The notes beneath the pieces are model-generated. The model ran no database searches. It was given only the letters and a program-made list of their open reading frames with translations, and was not told the origin of the DNA. The position numbers and the translations under genes are program-made. Positions 12,900-25,567 of a stretch of DNA of 64,000 nucleotides are shown piece by piece (position 1 is the first letter of the stretch; each line of letters starts with the position of its first letter). The DNA is from Lumnitzera littorea (taxonomy: Eukaryota > Streptophyta > Magnoliopsida > Myrtales > Combretaceae): contig JAMXBB010000009.1 in assembly GCA_024138015.1 (NCBI GenBank), positions 39,058,344-39,122,343 of the forward strand, in the 5' to 3' direction.

Positions 12900-13660
12900 G
12901 AACTTAACCTATGAGTCCCGAGCATGAAAAGTATGAGGAGAGGCAAAAGGTAGAAAGGGGAATAGAGAAGGAAATAGAGCTAAACAAGAACATATGAAGA
13001 CCAAGAAAGGGAAAGTAGTCAGCATAAGGACTCAAGAAGTAAAGTTCTTTAAGTGCATAGGTTATGGCCATATCACCTCCTAGTACACGGATAAAAAGGT
13101 CTTGGTGCTTAAGGGAGATGGATCCGATGGCCAAGTCGAAAGACATAGCAACAAGGATATAAAAAGTGAAAGCTCTAAGGACAATGTGGAAATTATTAAG
13201 TATAGGGCAGAAATGAGTAAATTCGCAACCCTTATGGGAAGTTGAGCATCTAGTGGTAAGCTCAAGGAAGACATTATTTAGAGAAAAGAATACTAACTTA
13301 TGCCTTTTTTATGGATAATAAGAGCTATGTTAATATTATTTCTACCAAGCTTATAATAAAGATGAAGCTACTAACCTCAACTTCTAAAGTCTTATGGACT
13401 ATGTTAGTTCAATGACAAGAGCATGGTATATGTCTTTAAAAAAGTCAAAGTTCCATTCAACATAAGGGAATACTAACATGAGCTTAACTTTGATGTGATG
13501 ATAATGGATGCTACCTACATTACACTCGGATGACCCTGGGAGTATGTACAATGAGTCACCTATGATGGATTCCACAATGCTTATGCCTTTAAGAAGGACA
13601 AAAGGAACTTCAAATTGCTACCCATGCATGAAGAGGAGATATAGAGGAGCCAAATGGCCT
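12900..13660 (+). pseudogene. Decayed gag zinc knuckle and retropepsin of the outer gypsy-like element
   Basis: At 13041-13100 the plus strand reads KFFKCIGYGHITS then a stop and YTDKK. This is a degraded C-F-K-C-x4-H-x4-C knuckle of the CFKC.GYGHIASDCP type, with the first and last cysteines lost. At 13311-13380 it reads MDNKSYVNIISTKLIIKMKL, corresponding to the DGGSC.N..S..L..KL.L active-site segment of plant gypsy proteases, with the catalytic motif altered. At 13480-13620 it reads FDVMIMDATYITLG, stop, PWEYVQ and then YDGFHNAYAFKKDKRNFKLLP, corresponding to the D.....LLGRPW..D....HDG..N.Y.F segment. Several stops and substitutions make it non-functional. Confidence 0.7.
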
Positions 13661-13768
13661 AAGTAAAGAAGAAGAAAAGCAAGAGAAATCCGTTTGCCAC
13701 TCACTCTCATGATTATTATATAAGGTTGCAGGTATAAAGTCAAGGTCAACTTCCTTTCAACCTAGGAA

Positions 13769-15767
13769 TGATAATAAGGATAAAAATTTGATCTCTTTCA
13801 CAAAGTATCTAAGCTCTCTTGCTAAGCATCAAGCTGTTAAGTGAAAGCTTAATTTAGGGAAGAAGTTAAGTTATCTAACTAGAAAATAGCCAAGCAAGCC
13901 CAAGTTTGAGCGACCTAATGGGTCATCAGCAAGGCACTATCCAAGCACCCTTAAGCTTTCAACTAAGAGGCTCATCAAGCTCATCTCTTCATGGCAAGCA
14001 TAAGCTGTTCAGTTTAGATAACAATAGAAGAAGGTTGTAAACCTTGCTTAACCTTTTGAGATTAGCTTAGACCTCATGCCTCTACACCATGAGCTTGGCT
14101 CATTCACTATCAAGTTGTCCTTAACCCAATTTGAACTTACACCTTAGCTCAACTTTAAACTAACCTATGTTAGATTGTTTAAGAAATCAAATATAAGATT
14201 AGCCGAGTACACTACTATAAGCATAGTGACCAACTCTAACCTATTTGTCAATCCACCCTAGTTGTTCTCTATTGTTAGATTGCAGTTGTAATAAAACATA
14301 CAGCTAGTTTAGTTATTTTACTTATGCTATGTTCACTTAGAGGAATGGCAATTCCATTCACCCCCCTCCCCTCCAATTACCATGTTCATTTCCCCTACCT
14401 TGTAATTCTTAAGGAATACCAATTCCTAAAATACTAGGATTTGAGATTCCTTAGTGGAAGTTAAGAATCCCAATTGTAAGTAAAAAAGGACCTACCTTAC
14501 TTTTGTTGCCTTCTTCACAGTAGACCCACCACCATTGCATAACCACCGTCGTCCAATATCACTTCATGGTAGACCCACCACCACAATAACCTAGGGTTTG
14601 TTTAAAAAAAAAAGAGACTAACATAGAATTGAAAACGAGAAGCCTAGGTTTATATTTCCAAGGAGAAAATAGAGGTTAGCACTTAAGAATTAGTGGTCGT
14701 ATGAGGAGTATCACAATTAAGTATGTATAGAAAACAGTAGAGCCTAAGTGAGTGAATTTAGTAGTAGTTATAAATTGAAGAAGGTGACCATATGTGTGAT
14801 TGTGTCCAATAAATCTATGGCATGGTGTTAGCACGCGAGTTCTTTAGTGGATTTAAGTTCATGTGTAGTAACTATTTCACATGGATTGAGAACGTAAGAG
14901 AGAGAGAGAGAGAGATTTGTGTGCTGATGTTCTAAGATGCAAGTGCTTTAAGGTGCACGGATGTTATGAGGCACCAAATTTGTATGGTAGTAGAGCTTGA
15001 AGGTAGTTGTACAATATTGGCTAGAAATTGAGGGAGAGAGAATAGATGTGTTTATCATGGTTAATGATTTCATAAACAACCTAAAAATGGAGAGAAATGA
15101 ATGTGACCTAGCTTGGAGATAATGGCAAAGTATTAATTTTGATTATATTATACATTTATTCCTTATATGCGTTTTTTAACAACAATGTAATAGGCATTAC
15201 GGACTTATTCAATTCCAAAGAATAGGAATTTCATTACACATTTATCCATTTGGTTAGGTAAATGGATTTTTTTTTTTTTTCCATTTTATGTGCCACTTTT
15301 AGGGTTTAACACATTTGTAAATATTTCAAATACTACCACTAAGGTTTTAAAACTGGTATAAATATCACACTTTGTAAGTAGTAGCCATTAATGAAGAATC
15401 TTACTTGAATTTCATTATTCCCATGTAAGTAAGAGACTTGCTTGTCTTTTTAAGATATTGAGTAAAACTATTTCCTCTTTAATCCATTCAAGTTCTTATC
15501 AATCTTTGAGGGAAGTAATGTGTTGTATCTAATTCCCTTGAAACCCATTGCATTGATTTGGTGTCCATAAGTTATATGAAACCCTATTTTAATCACAACC
15601 TAGTTCCTGTATGCAATTGATGCATAATATTTAACCACATTTGCATCCATATCCATTCATTTTAACATTTAAGCATGAAAACTTAAAAGCCCTAAAAATG
15701 CACATTCATTCTTCTTTTTATACTATGCACTGCTTCAAATCTGAGACCATAAATTTGAGGTATATCC
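13769..15767 (+). repeat. 3' LTR of the outer element, interrupted by an insertion
   Basis: It aligns with the LTR at 5495-6624. Homology runs from TGATAATAAGG to about 14325 and resumes at about 15271 (CCATTTTATGTGCCAC against CCCTTTGTGGGCCAC). The 945-bp gap is a separate insertion. It also contains a GGTATAAATATCAC box near 15355. Confidence 0.7.
14326..15270. mobile_element. Insertion in the 3' LTR, possibly a PIF/Harbinger-like non-autonomous DNA element
   Basis: Comparison with the uninterrupted LTR at 5495-6624 shows an extra 945 bp here. Its left end (TGTTCACTTAGAGGAATGG) and right end (GGAATTTCATT...CCATTTGGTTAGG) carry imperfect inverted GGAAT/ATTCC words of the kind seen at the ends of Tourist/Harbinger-type MITEs. 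No transposase frame is visible. A (GA)n run lies at about 14898-14914. The insertion is directly shown by the comparison; the class is a guess. Confidence 0.5.
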
Positions 15768-16293
15768 CCTTCCTTGCTTTATATGTTTATATTTTGTTAT
15801 ATACATTTACAAATTGTATTAATTATCCACGAAATATAAAAAAAAAATGGCCCTAAGAATAAACTTAGTTCTAAAATCTATAATCCATTCAATTCCTTAT
15901 GAAGGCGCTTAGTTATGAGAAGAGAATGCATTAGAAAATGAAAGTATTATGGTATACTTCTATTCTTGTGTAAGGTCAAAAAAATTGTATTCATATCATT
16001 AATATTACAACAGAATGAAATGACTAAAATATAACTAAATCTACTAATCTCTAATCATAAAGTGCGAAATTTCTTATAATGAGACTTTAAATTTCTTATA
16101 ATAAGACTTTAACTTCGGCTTATATTGAAGTAAATTTAGCCGCATTAGAGAATTTGAATAGGTATAATTGAAAAAGGGGGTAACCTATTGTCCATAACAA
16201 CTACGAGATATAAAGAATAGCTTTCTTAGGCATTATTGTAAGGAATCACTCAATTGGTTGAAGTTCATCTCTAAGTTTAGTTCTTCATTTCCA

Positions 16294-16329
<36 letters not shown>

Positions 16330-18067
16330 AGGGTGGTAATGGTCACCCACCATTTTGTGGGGGTAATGTAGGGTTGTATGATGCTCCTATAGTGGTGAAT
16401 TTTGACCTACCATGTTTATGCCATTTTCCAAACCCCCAAATCTAGGAGTAACACACCTTTAGAGTAGTGGTAGCTGCGCATCGCCATGGTTAGATCATAT
16501 GACCCACCAGTAATGATGGACTATAAGATATCATAATGGTAAACTATAACCTATTGTTTTTTAAGTCACTTTTCTATTACTCCAAAGGCATAGGGTGCCT
16601 TGTTACCACCTTAGAAGAGTCATAAGACCCTTCCCTTGTGGTGGTTGTGCACCACCATGGTTAAATCATATGACCCACTAGTAATGATGGATTGTAACAT
16701 ATCATAGTGGTAAACTACAACCTATTGTTGTTTAAGCCATTTTTCTATTACTCCAAAGACATAAGGTGCCTTGTTACTACCTTAGAAGAGTCGTAAGACC
16801 CTTCCTTCCCTTATAGTTATTAGTTGCCCCTTAAACTCAAGGTAGTTAGAAGTTGACTAAGGAGTATAAACTTGATTACTCCATTTTTTTTATTTTTTTC
16901 TTATTCTTTTTATTTTATATATATTATAATTATTTTAGTATATTAAAATAGCTTAAAGATGGATAAAGCATTTAATACCAAATTTTTTTTTTAATTTTCT
17001 CATTACTACTTTCTACAACTTTTCAAACTATTTTTAATATATTATTTATTAATTATTTGTAAGGATATTATTTTCTTAAACTAATTATTTTGAACCAACC
17101 AAAAGGCGACTTAGTTCACTTAACCAATATTAACAATTAGTAATAAATATATGTTAATGTTTATGGAAGAAAAAAAAAAGAAAGAGAAAAAATACATATC
17201 ACTTATTTGTAAAAATGCCAAAACATATGTTTTATTTTTTTTGCAATTTTCCCAATCCCCACCCTAACCCAAATGATCCTTCCCCTTTCTCTTCTTATTT
17301 GTTAAGTGGAAATTTTCAATGCGAATCATTTAGATCTGAATTAGGCTAAAATCCATTAAAAAAACTATGTTGTAAATATAGTGCTCAAGATTTAATGTAA
17401 TAATTGGTAGTATAGTTGATTAAGGGAGTAGATTTGCAATTTGAAGGCCCGCCTTTTCAAGCCACTTTTGTAAAATATGAGTTATAGACTTTTATTAGTT
17501 GACAAATAAGAAATCCCATTCATGTTAGGTGACATACCGTATCATAACCAACTAGATTACAAACTTCCCTTTAGCTAACTTACATTCAAATCCACACTAA
17601 AGGAAAGGGTTAAGTTTTTTTTTTTTCCTTTTATTAAAAAGTATTGTTTTATGTGAGCATGTGAGAACCCTACAGATGTGTATAAAGCATGTATAAGGTC
17701 TTCTTTAACCTCTATGTATATCAAGTTTGATAAGTGAGAATGGTCTAGAATGGTAATGTTTTAATTTAAATGGAATGAAACGAGGATTAGAATGATCAGT
17801 CATCTCATTTGGTTGGAAACATTCATAGAATGGAATGGAATAGGATTCACTATAGTAAAATCTATCAAAAATATCCTTAATTATTAGTTGTCATAATTAG
17901 ATTAAAGGTAAAATAAGTAATTCTTATTCATGATAATTAATGAGGTGTGTTGATTCTAGATTTTGCCAATAGAGATGGGGACTCAAAGAAACCTTAAAGT
18001 TACCTTAGGTGGCCTACAAATAGGAGTAAGAAGTAAAGACCAAGGGGAAGGGTTGTTTGGCTAAGTT
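15768..18067. other. Spacer with microsatellite and tandem repeats, no gene
   Basis: No supported coding region. It contains a (CT)n microsatellite (16298-16325), a 171-bp tandem duplication (annotated separately), and near 17405-17465 a sequence resembling a tRNA-derived SINE head (TAGTATAGTTGATTAAGGG...CTTTTCAAGCC), which is weak. Around 17740-17850 there are GGAAT/ATTCC words in opposite orientations suggestive of a small MITE. Confidence 0.4.
16467..16808. repeat. 171-bp tandem duplication, two diverged copies
   Basis: Copy 1 starts at 16467 (GTGGTAGCTGCGCATCGCC) and copy 2 at 16638 (GTGGTGGTTGTGCACCACC). Both continue with ATCATATGACCCAC, TAATGATGGA, GGTAAACTA, AACCTATTGTT, CTATTACTCCAAAG and AGACCCTTCC. 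A related single copy appears at about 35320-35435 (CCACTACCATAGTGG...CACATGACCCC...TAGGTGGTAATG), so the sequence belongs to a dispersed family. Confidence 0.85.
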
Positions 18068-21000
18068 TGTAAACCCCGCAAATTTAGTATTTTAGGTAAC
18101 AAATCGATTTAAATATTATAGGTAATTACCTTACCTCATCGGAATCGATAAATTTCAAATAATTAAAATTTTAAACTCAAATATAAAACAAATGATAAAA
18201 ACCTTAAAATTTTGCTCGAAACCTAAATCACGTACAAATACCTTAAATCCGATATACACGCAAATACTCGAAATCGAACCCAAACTTGACTAAAATCCTG
18301 AAACTATAACTTTAAGCTTATAAAGTAAACAAATATCACTTAATAGTAATTGTAATTATCGACTAAATCGCGTAATCACGTTTAAACCCTAATGAAAACG
18401 TCAAAATAATTCGTAAATATTATAATCGTAATAGGCACCAATTAAATTGATAAATTTTCATCAAATCTCAAAATTAATTTATAAATTTTATTTTTGTTAT
18501 TTTTATGTTTGGAAAAATCACATATATTTATTTTATTTCTCTTTTTCTTTCTTTTTCTTTTTTTTTTTTCCTTCTTATTTTCTTTTCTTCTCCACATGAA
18601 ATTTTTATCTTTTGTTGGGGTAGCAACCCACATGATTGATTTTAGTCCATCCAATTGTAGAGAATTTGTGATAAAAAATCAAAAGTAATGATTATGTTGT
18701 CTTTTCCCTAATTAATGTTAACATCTAAAGAGATCTATTTCTTTGCTTTACTCTTTGATTATTTAAACCTATTACTACCACATCGGGATGTCTAGAATCC
18801 TAGGAGCAAATCAAACAAAAGAGAGAATTAAACAAAGCAATTTCACACACAAACCGAAAAGAAGAAAAAGAAAACCAAGCAAATTGACTAAGAAGAAGAA
18901 AAAGATGAAGAAGAAGGGGAAAAAAATAAAAAGGATTCAACTATGCATTTGATTTAAGTTGTTAAGGATTTAGGTAGGTTTATTTATTTATTTTGTACAT
19001 ATATGTATTCTATATTATGTATACGTATATTAAGTATTTTATTTATTTGTTTATTTACATGTACATATAAGTATGCATGAATAAATATAATATGTGTATG
19101 TATTACATATTTGATTATATATATATGTTTTTTTTATGTATAATAGATGGTATATGTATGTATGTATGTATGTATGTATAAATAATAATACATGTGGTAT
19201 GTAATTAATATTTTCTCTATTTTAAGTATTGATGTATATATGTAAGTATGCGTGAATAAATAGGGGTGTATATGTACATAGTATTTATTTTAGTATGTGA
19301 TATGTATATACATGTATTATGTAATTTCGTATATATATGTACATATATATATATTTTGTATTTCCTTTATATGTGTGTGTGTAGACGTGATGTTTTATAT
19401 GTATGTATATATTCATAGTATTTCATATTATATGATATATATATGTGTATGTATATAATAGTAAGTATACATATGTATATTTATATGTCGTATTTTCAAT
19501 TTATAAAATGTTTGTATAATATTTGTACATGTATAAGTGTTGGACGTGAAGGTGTATATATATTATTATTAATAATATTTTGTATTTTAGTATATATACA
19601 CATATATAGTACAACCACATATGTACTTATGTAAATAAAATATAAATACGTGTATATTATACTTATACATAATGTATAACTAAGGTTAGAATAATTTATT
19701 ATATAAAGTATAGTATANAAGTTAATAAATATATATATATAAGAATACTATAAATTTGGAAAAAGAATAATAATTAAGGAAATTATAAGATGTAATAAAA
19801 TATAATAATAAGTATTTATATATATAATTATACCATAAAATAGAAAAATAATGAAAATTGGGAAAAATGTATAAGCATGACACGTGATACTGTCACGTGT
19901 TGCTATGTCATTATATATATAAATTAAGCAATTTTTTGTAACTAATAATAATAATAATAATAAATAATTAATTACTTAGAAAAATAATAAAGTAGAAAAA
20001 ATTAATTTAATAATTCTAAAATCTTAAAAATAAGTAAAAATAGGTTTAAAATAAGAAAATTTCCAATAATACAATCTAAGTAATTATTAAATCGTAAATA
20101 TATTAAGAAAAGCTTAAATTAATTTTTATAGCTTTTAAAGTTAAAATAATGAACTTTGTAATATTTTTATATCACAGTCAAAACTGCAAGTTATAACTTC
20201 CAAAACGGACTCCAATCCGAAAAAGTACGTCCGAAAACAACCAAAATGAATTATAAATTCATAAGAATCCGAAATATAATGAAAAAAGTTTATACACGAT
20301 TGAAAATTTAAGATAACAGAGAAAAATAAGTAAATTATTTTAGTAAAACTATGTTTACACTATACTTGAGTTATAGTAGAAAACTATACAAATAATGATA
20401 GATATTTAATTAATAGGAAAACTTAGTTTTTCAAAACACTTATAAGCTTTATTATTTTTTAGGTATTCGATTATTAAGTCTTAGAATTCTCAAAAGTTAG
20501 GAAAGTGAGCATTAACCCAGGTAAGAGAGTTCTTATAATCTGCTATCTGTTTGTTGTTTATTATTTGTATGCTGCTTGTTGATTGATACTAATTGTCGGA
20601 TTGAATGACTAATTGCTTTATGTGTTATTATCCGTATAATCACTTTCTTAAATTAGTAAATATAACTATTCGACTAAAATAATTATTTATATATGTCGCA
20701 TGTCATGACCAAATTAGTATACTGATAGAGTGTGCTAGCTTTGTAGATTTTTGAAAAAAGTACTTTTGATAAACATTTTTGAAATCTTAAATATGCTTTG
20801 TATGACTTCTATAAGGGCTCATGATACTCATGAATGATATTTCATTGTTAAGGCAAAGCTAACATAGTATCTTCAATTGATTGTGAGTGGACTTGCATAT
20901 TGTGCCTGTGGAGCCTTAGATATTTGTTAATAGCAAAATAGACTCGCTTTGTATGCCCGAGGGACTTTTGATATGTTTGGTAGGTAGCCTTAGTTGGGGT

Positions 21001-21739
21001 CCACCTATATTGATTGTTGATTCTCGGACTAGAGTAATAGTTGAGTAACGTCTAGTGAGACTGTACCCCCAAGCAATGTCATGTGGTTAAGATGAGGTGC
21101 TCCGTACAGGTAAGTATAGAGGAAAAATCAATATGTAGACAACATAACTCTACACCTTCCATAGTTTTGAACTCATATGGATATAATACTTACATTCATT
21201 TTAAATGTAGATAGCTTGCATGCGTACTAATAATGTTTGTTTGATAACTCGCTTGAATGATAGCAGTAAGAAATAAACTCACTGAGCCGTGGTTTGCTCA
21301 TTCCCCTATAGTTTATTTTGTAGGTTTCTTGTTAGCAAGGATTAGGATAACTTTGAGAGTAGAGTACAAATTGAAGATAGATTTGGTAATGGTAGAGTTA
21401 ATTGAAAAGTGTATAGCAGTATAGAAATAATTTACGTATAGTATATTTATATGATAAAATTTTGTAGTATTTCTTGTAAATTAGTAAGTTGTTTACCTTG
21501 TCTTAGCACCTAGTGGGAGATATCGATTCTCTACGGTTCTAATAACCTGTGGCTTATCGAATATCCATAACCATAGTCACTATATTTTATAGTAAATTAA
21601 TTAATTAAAATTGAAAACCTTAATAACTAATTATTTAAAGTCTTACAATTTCTAGCTTGCAATACAGTTTTTGTATTATAGGTACGTATGTAATTTGAAA
21701 ATTTTAGTAATCCTATTAGGCCCTCTTAGGGTCATGACA
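18068..21739 (+). mobile_element. Solo LTR, about 3.67 kb, with likely target-site duplication
   Basis: It begins TGTAAACCCCGC and ends GGGTCATGACA, giving the TG...CA ends and the TGTAA.ACCCCGC start seen in long LTRs of plant chromovirus-like gypsy elements. It is flanked by AAGTT (18063-18067) and AAGTC (21740-21744), four of five bases identical, as expected for a 5-bp target-site duplication. No internal coding region is present, so it is read as a solo LTR left by recombination. It holds a pyrimidine-rich block (18530-18600), many TA/GTA microsatellites (18980-19700) and one N at 19718. The minus-strand fragment at 1-2239 is a second member. Confidence 0.75.
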
Positions 21740-24700
21740 AAGTCACACCAACATTTAGGACAAATATAGATATAGATGGTAGAGGATGATAATATCAAAG
21801 TATGAGAGTATGTATGTATAAGGTTATTCAATCATACCCTTAAAAGGGGGAACTTGAGTATATATATGCAATATATAGAGCTTTAATTGGTCGATAGTCT
21901 GTGTCCTAAGATATCTTGTCCAAAGTTTTGGGAGCTCAAGATTGGTAAGATCTTTCGATAGACTTAGAGTAAGATTAGTTGGGATATGAGCTTGTCCTTT
22001 CACATTTAATGAATTATAGGTGTCATATGGTAGAAGCATGCGATCTTTCCTTTTGCATTTAATGAATTGTGGTAGCCATATTGTATGGGCATAAGGCCTA
22101 CTATCATAGAGCTCAGCACGTGGGCCAAGCACCCTAAGGGGGTTCAACCGTAGGGTAAGGCGAATGGGGAGCTCGTACCCTAAACTACTAAGCTTAATAG
22201 AGTTGGGCTGTTAGACCTTAGCTGCATTGGGCCATTAGGCCCTATGGCTCATGCTTAGAATTCACTATTAGTAAGGTGGAATGAAATTGTGATTCAATCT
22301 TCTCAAAAGCAAAATCGAATGGAAGATGTTTGAATAGCTCTCTAAGAGATCAACAAACAAATTGGAAGCTTCAATTCCATCTAGGATTGTCTAAATTCAA
22401 TGGAAAAATTAGGAGTAAATTAATGAAGAACAACCCAACAAACTATGGTTTGTTTTGTCAAATCAAGATTAGGCCTTTTTTTTTTTTATCAAATTATGGT
22501 TTTCTTAAGAAATATAAGTTCTTTTAGTGAAAATCAAGGAAAAGTAATACTTAATCCTCACTTTTTTCTTTTCTTCTAGTAGAGTTTCAACATTTTCCAA
22601 TCTTTTAAAAACAAATGACTTTATTTAAATTAACCATTTTCAAAGTCATTACAAGCAGAGGAACTCTCTAACGCTATTTTCAATCAAATAACATTCAATG
22701 GAATAAGTGCAGTAAACAAGTAAGTGATAGCGTCTCTGTGACAACTCCTTTCCCATATATTGTTCGCGTAATTTGCAATTCCTAAGTTGAATCCTTTTTC
22801 TTTTTAGTCGGCATTTCGTGATCACCCATAAACCTTATAGCAATTATGTCAATTGGTTTATCAGCACTATTTGTACAAATGAGGCAAATACAGTTGAATC
22901 CAATCCATGTTGAAGGGAAGCATCAATCAACATCTTCATCTCCTCTTCACGGAGACCCGATAAGAAGCGAATGCGCAGGACATCTTTGGCAATCTAGAGG
23001 ATTTTCAAATCAATTCGATTGATATTCACTACTTCCTAGAGTGAATGATTAATCATGATTCACATATGAAAATTGGATGTGTTTCAAAAGGAAATCAATA
23101 CTTATCAAGTGAGGACCTTCTTAAACATGGCATACACAAATTAAGAACATCTTCATTCGAGAACTTTTCAAAAATGAAATCAGATTCTTAACCATATTTT
23201 GCACTAGAAATCTCTTATTACAATTGGAGTTTAGCCGTCGGAACTTCAAGTAATCACAGAGCTTCAAGAACATGTTTATGATTTACAACTAACGCAATCT
23301 TACAAGAGAGCATCAACACATTTTTCAAGAAAAATTTGAGCGAGTAACTTAAGACAAACCATTCTACTTTCTTTCAGAGTACGAGTCTTTGAAGATTAGC
23401 AAGACTTTAGCAGTTTCCGCAACCGATCAACATTTGAACATTACTTTTCAGATCTTTAAGAGATCATTATCATTAACTTGTATTAAGTTATGTTCTACAG
23501 TTCTTAGACTATCTTGCTGAAGCACGCAAGGAATGTCTTCTCTAAGGAATTAGAAGGGATTAACATATCTTCTAGGAGGAACAAGAAGAGGTACTTCTAT
23601 AACTTCTGTGTGGAATCAAAGGGGGGTGGCATATTTTCTATGAGGAATCATAATAGGGACTTTTGTAATGTATGTATGGATTAAGAAGGGAGTAAACTAC
23701 CATAGAGATTTTAGATTGGTAGATATCACATGATGGGGTATAAAGCTAGAAAAGTGGTGAGTAGATATTGGCAATCAAATTCCATTTTATATTTTTGTGT
23801 TATCTTCTCTTCTTTATTTTGATGTCTCATAATTTCAACAAGCTAACTTTGAAATGGCTAATATTCCCTTATAGTCTTTTTGCAAGTTAGTTTTGCAAAA
23901 GCAGGAGCTAGGTCAAAACCTTAAGTAACCAATCATCACTTTTAGATTTTTCTAAATATAGCAAAAAGATCTATTACCATGATAGACACACAACTTTTTA
24001 GTTGAAATCAATTATATATCTATAATTCCTGCGCTTAGCTAACTAGATTACAATTTCCCTTTGTATCTTAATTATAGGGAGGATATATTATTGTCCATTT
24101 TACTATTTAGTGGATAGTTTTCATTCATTGTGGTTTTGAAGCAAAGGGATGCAGTGAGTTATCTAGGAAGTGGAGAGAAGTGGCACTATGAAAGCACAAA
24201 GGAAACTACTACAAAAAAAGTCTCAATGAGGAAATTTTTTAAAGGGGGAAGAGCTTAATGCCTCGCGATTTTAACATGCTAACTTAGGAATCGCTTATGT
24301 TCCTCCATAGTATTTTTGTAGATTAGTGTTATAGAAGCATGGTTTAAGACTTTGAGCAACTAAGCACTACTTCAAACATCCTCCATTAATAGCAATAAGA
24401 TCTATATTCACAATAAAAGAATAGTTTATCTTCGATGGAATCAACTCTAGATTTGCATTGCCTACCCTTAGCTACTCATATTATGATAAATTTTCCATTT
24501 TATCTTAGGTGCAGGGGGATGTATCTACTACCTATTTTACCGCTCGTGAGGGATTTTGATTCTCTATAATTCCAAAACTTCATATGAAAACGAAGGTAGC
24601 TCTTTTTTTTTTTTTTTCCAATGCTTTTATACTTGTATGTACATAATTTTGTATCAAATTTTCTAAAAGGGATGAAAATTACTAATTAAGTTCGAGCCTT

Positions 24701-25567
24701 CAAGAAATGGGACTCTCTCCATTTTCATCACCCTAGCATGCTTGAAATTGTTTAAATTTTTTTAACTAGATTATTGTAACATCATCGAAATGTCATTTCT
24801 TTTCACTTTTATTTTAACCATTGATTACATATAATAATATATAAAATGGATATTTTGATGGTATAACAACTAAAAGTCTTGAGTAGATGTATTGGCTACA
24901 ATTTTATCCTTCATGTAGCTATTTCCTAGAGGCCACTCTAGGGTGCTCTTCATTAAGCATGTTTAGTTTTAAAATTCCCAAAAACTCTTGGCTGTTATGG
25001 GGGTGAGAGAGTATGGAGAGGGTGAGGTATGAACTCTACCTATGTCTTACATTGTAAGATATAAGTTCTCAAATTTTGAAATTAAAACCTATCTTATAGT
25101 ACTTTAAAAACATCTCAAAACCTACACCCTGTAAAATCCAAGCTTCGTAATTCTGTCCCGAAAATTTGAAATTTCCAAAAGGAACTTATTTACATGGTTT
25201 CGTGCCTTACACTCACACCTCTTGGTTTATATCCTAGATCTGCCACCATAATGGATAATGCTTGTTTAGTAGCAAGAATACCTGGAGACATGATGAAATC
25301 AACTCGGTGTTTTTGTAAACCGGAGAAATTGAGAAGTACAGAGACCTGAAAGTGGCATTTCCCTTATTCCTCCATCGGATTTTTATACGCAAATTATGAC
25401 TCTAGTCTCAGAGAGAAAAGAAGTCCTAAAAGAATCTTCTATGATATCTCTTAAAAAATGAGGCTGTTGAATTCCACTCCTGAATATACAAAAGAAAAAA
25501 CTCCGGCACCCTTCCTACGATCTAATGCAAAACTAAACATTTTTGGACATCATATCGGTATGTTTCC
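21740..25567. other. Spacer downstream of the PH1-like gene, no gene recognised
   Basis: No coding region is supported. The part nearest 25567 should include the 3' untranslated region of the minus-strand ATPase gene, but no clear polyadenylation signal was picked. Diverged direct repeats at 23820-24570 are listed separately. Around 22845-22995 there is a short stop-free stretch on the plus strand without recognisable similarity. Confidence 0.4.
23820..24570. repeat. Two diverged direct-repeat copies, about 310 bp each
   Basis: The segment at about 23820-24135 and the segment at about 24255-24570 follow the same order of words. Examples are CAAGCTAACTT / CATGCTAACTT, TTCCCTTATAGT / TTCCTCCATAGT, AAGATCTAT / AAGATCTATA, GAAATCAA / GGAATCAACT and TTGTCCATTTTACTATT / CTACCTATTTTACCGCT. 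Divergence is high. They may be two fragments of one old transposon family. Confidence 0.5.

Larger units (their letters stand above)
5495..15767 (+). mobile_element. Ty3/gypsy-like LTR retrotransposon, plus strand, with two insertions inside it
   Basis: Two long direct repeats (5495-6624, and 13769-15767 less an insertion) share extended blocks such as AGCTCATCTCTTCATGG, CCATTAATGAAGAATCTTAC and AACCCTATTT. Both include a GGTATAAATAT/AGTATAAATAT promoter-like box. Between them, plus-strand remnants of a gag zinc knuckle and a retropepsin are readable near 13040-13640. No reverse transcriptase or integrase is recognisable. After removing the nested minus-strand element (about 7240-12269) and the insertion in the 3' LTR, the element would be roughly 4-4.5 kb, so it was either non-autonomous or internally deleted. 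Exact ends are uncertain by several bases and no target-site duplication was confirmed. Confidence 0.7.
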
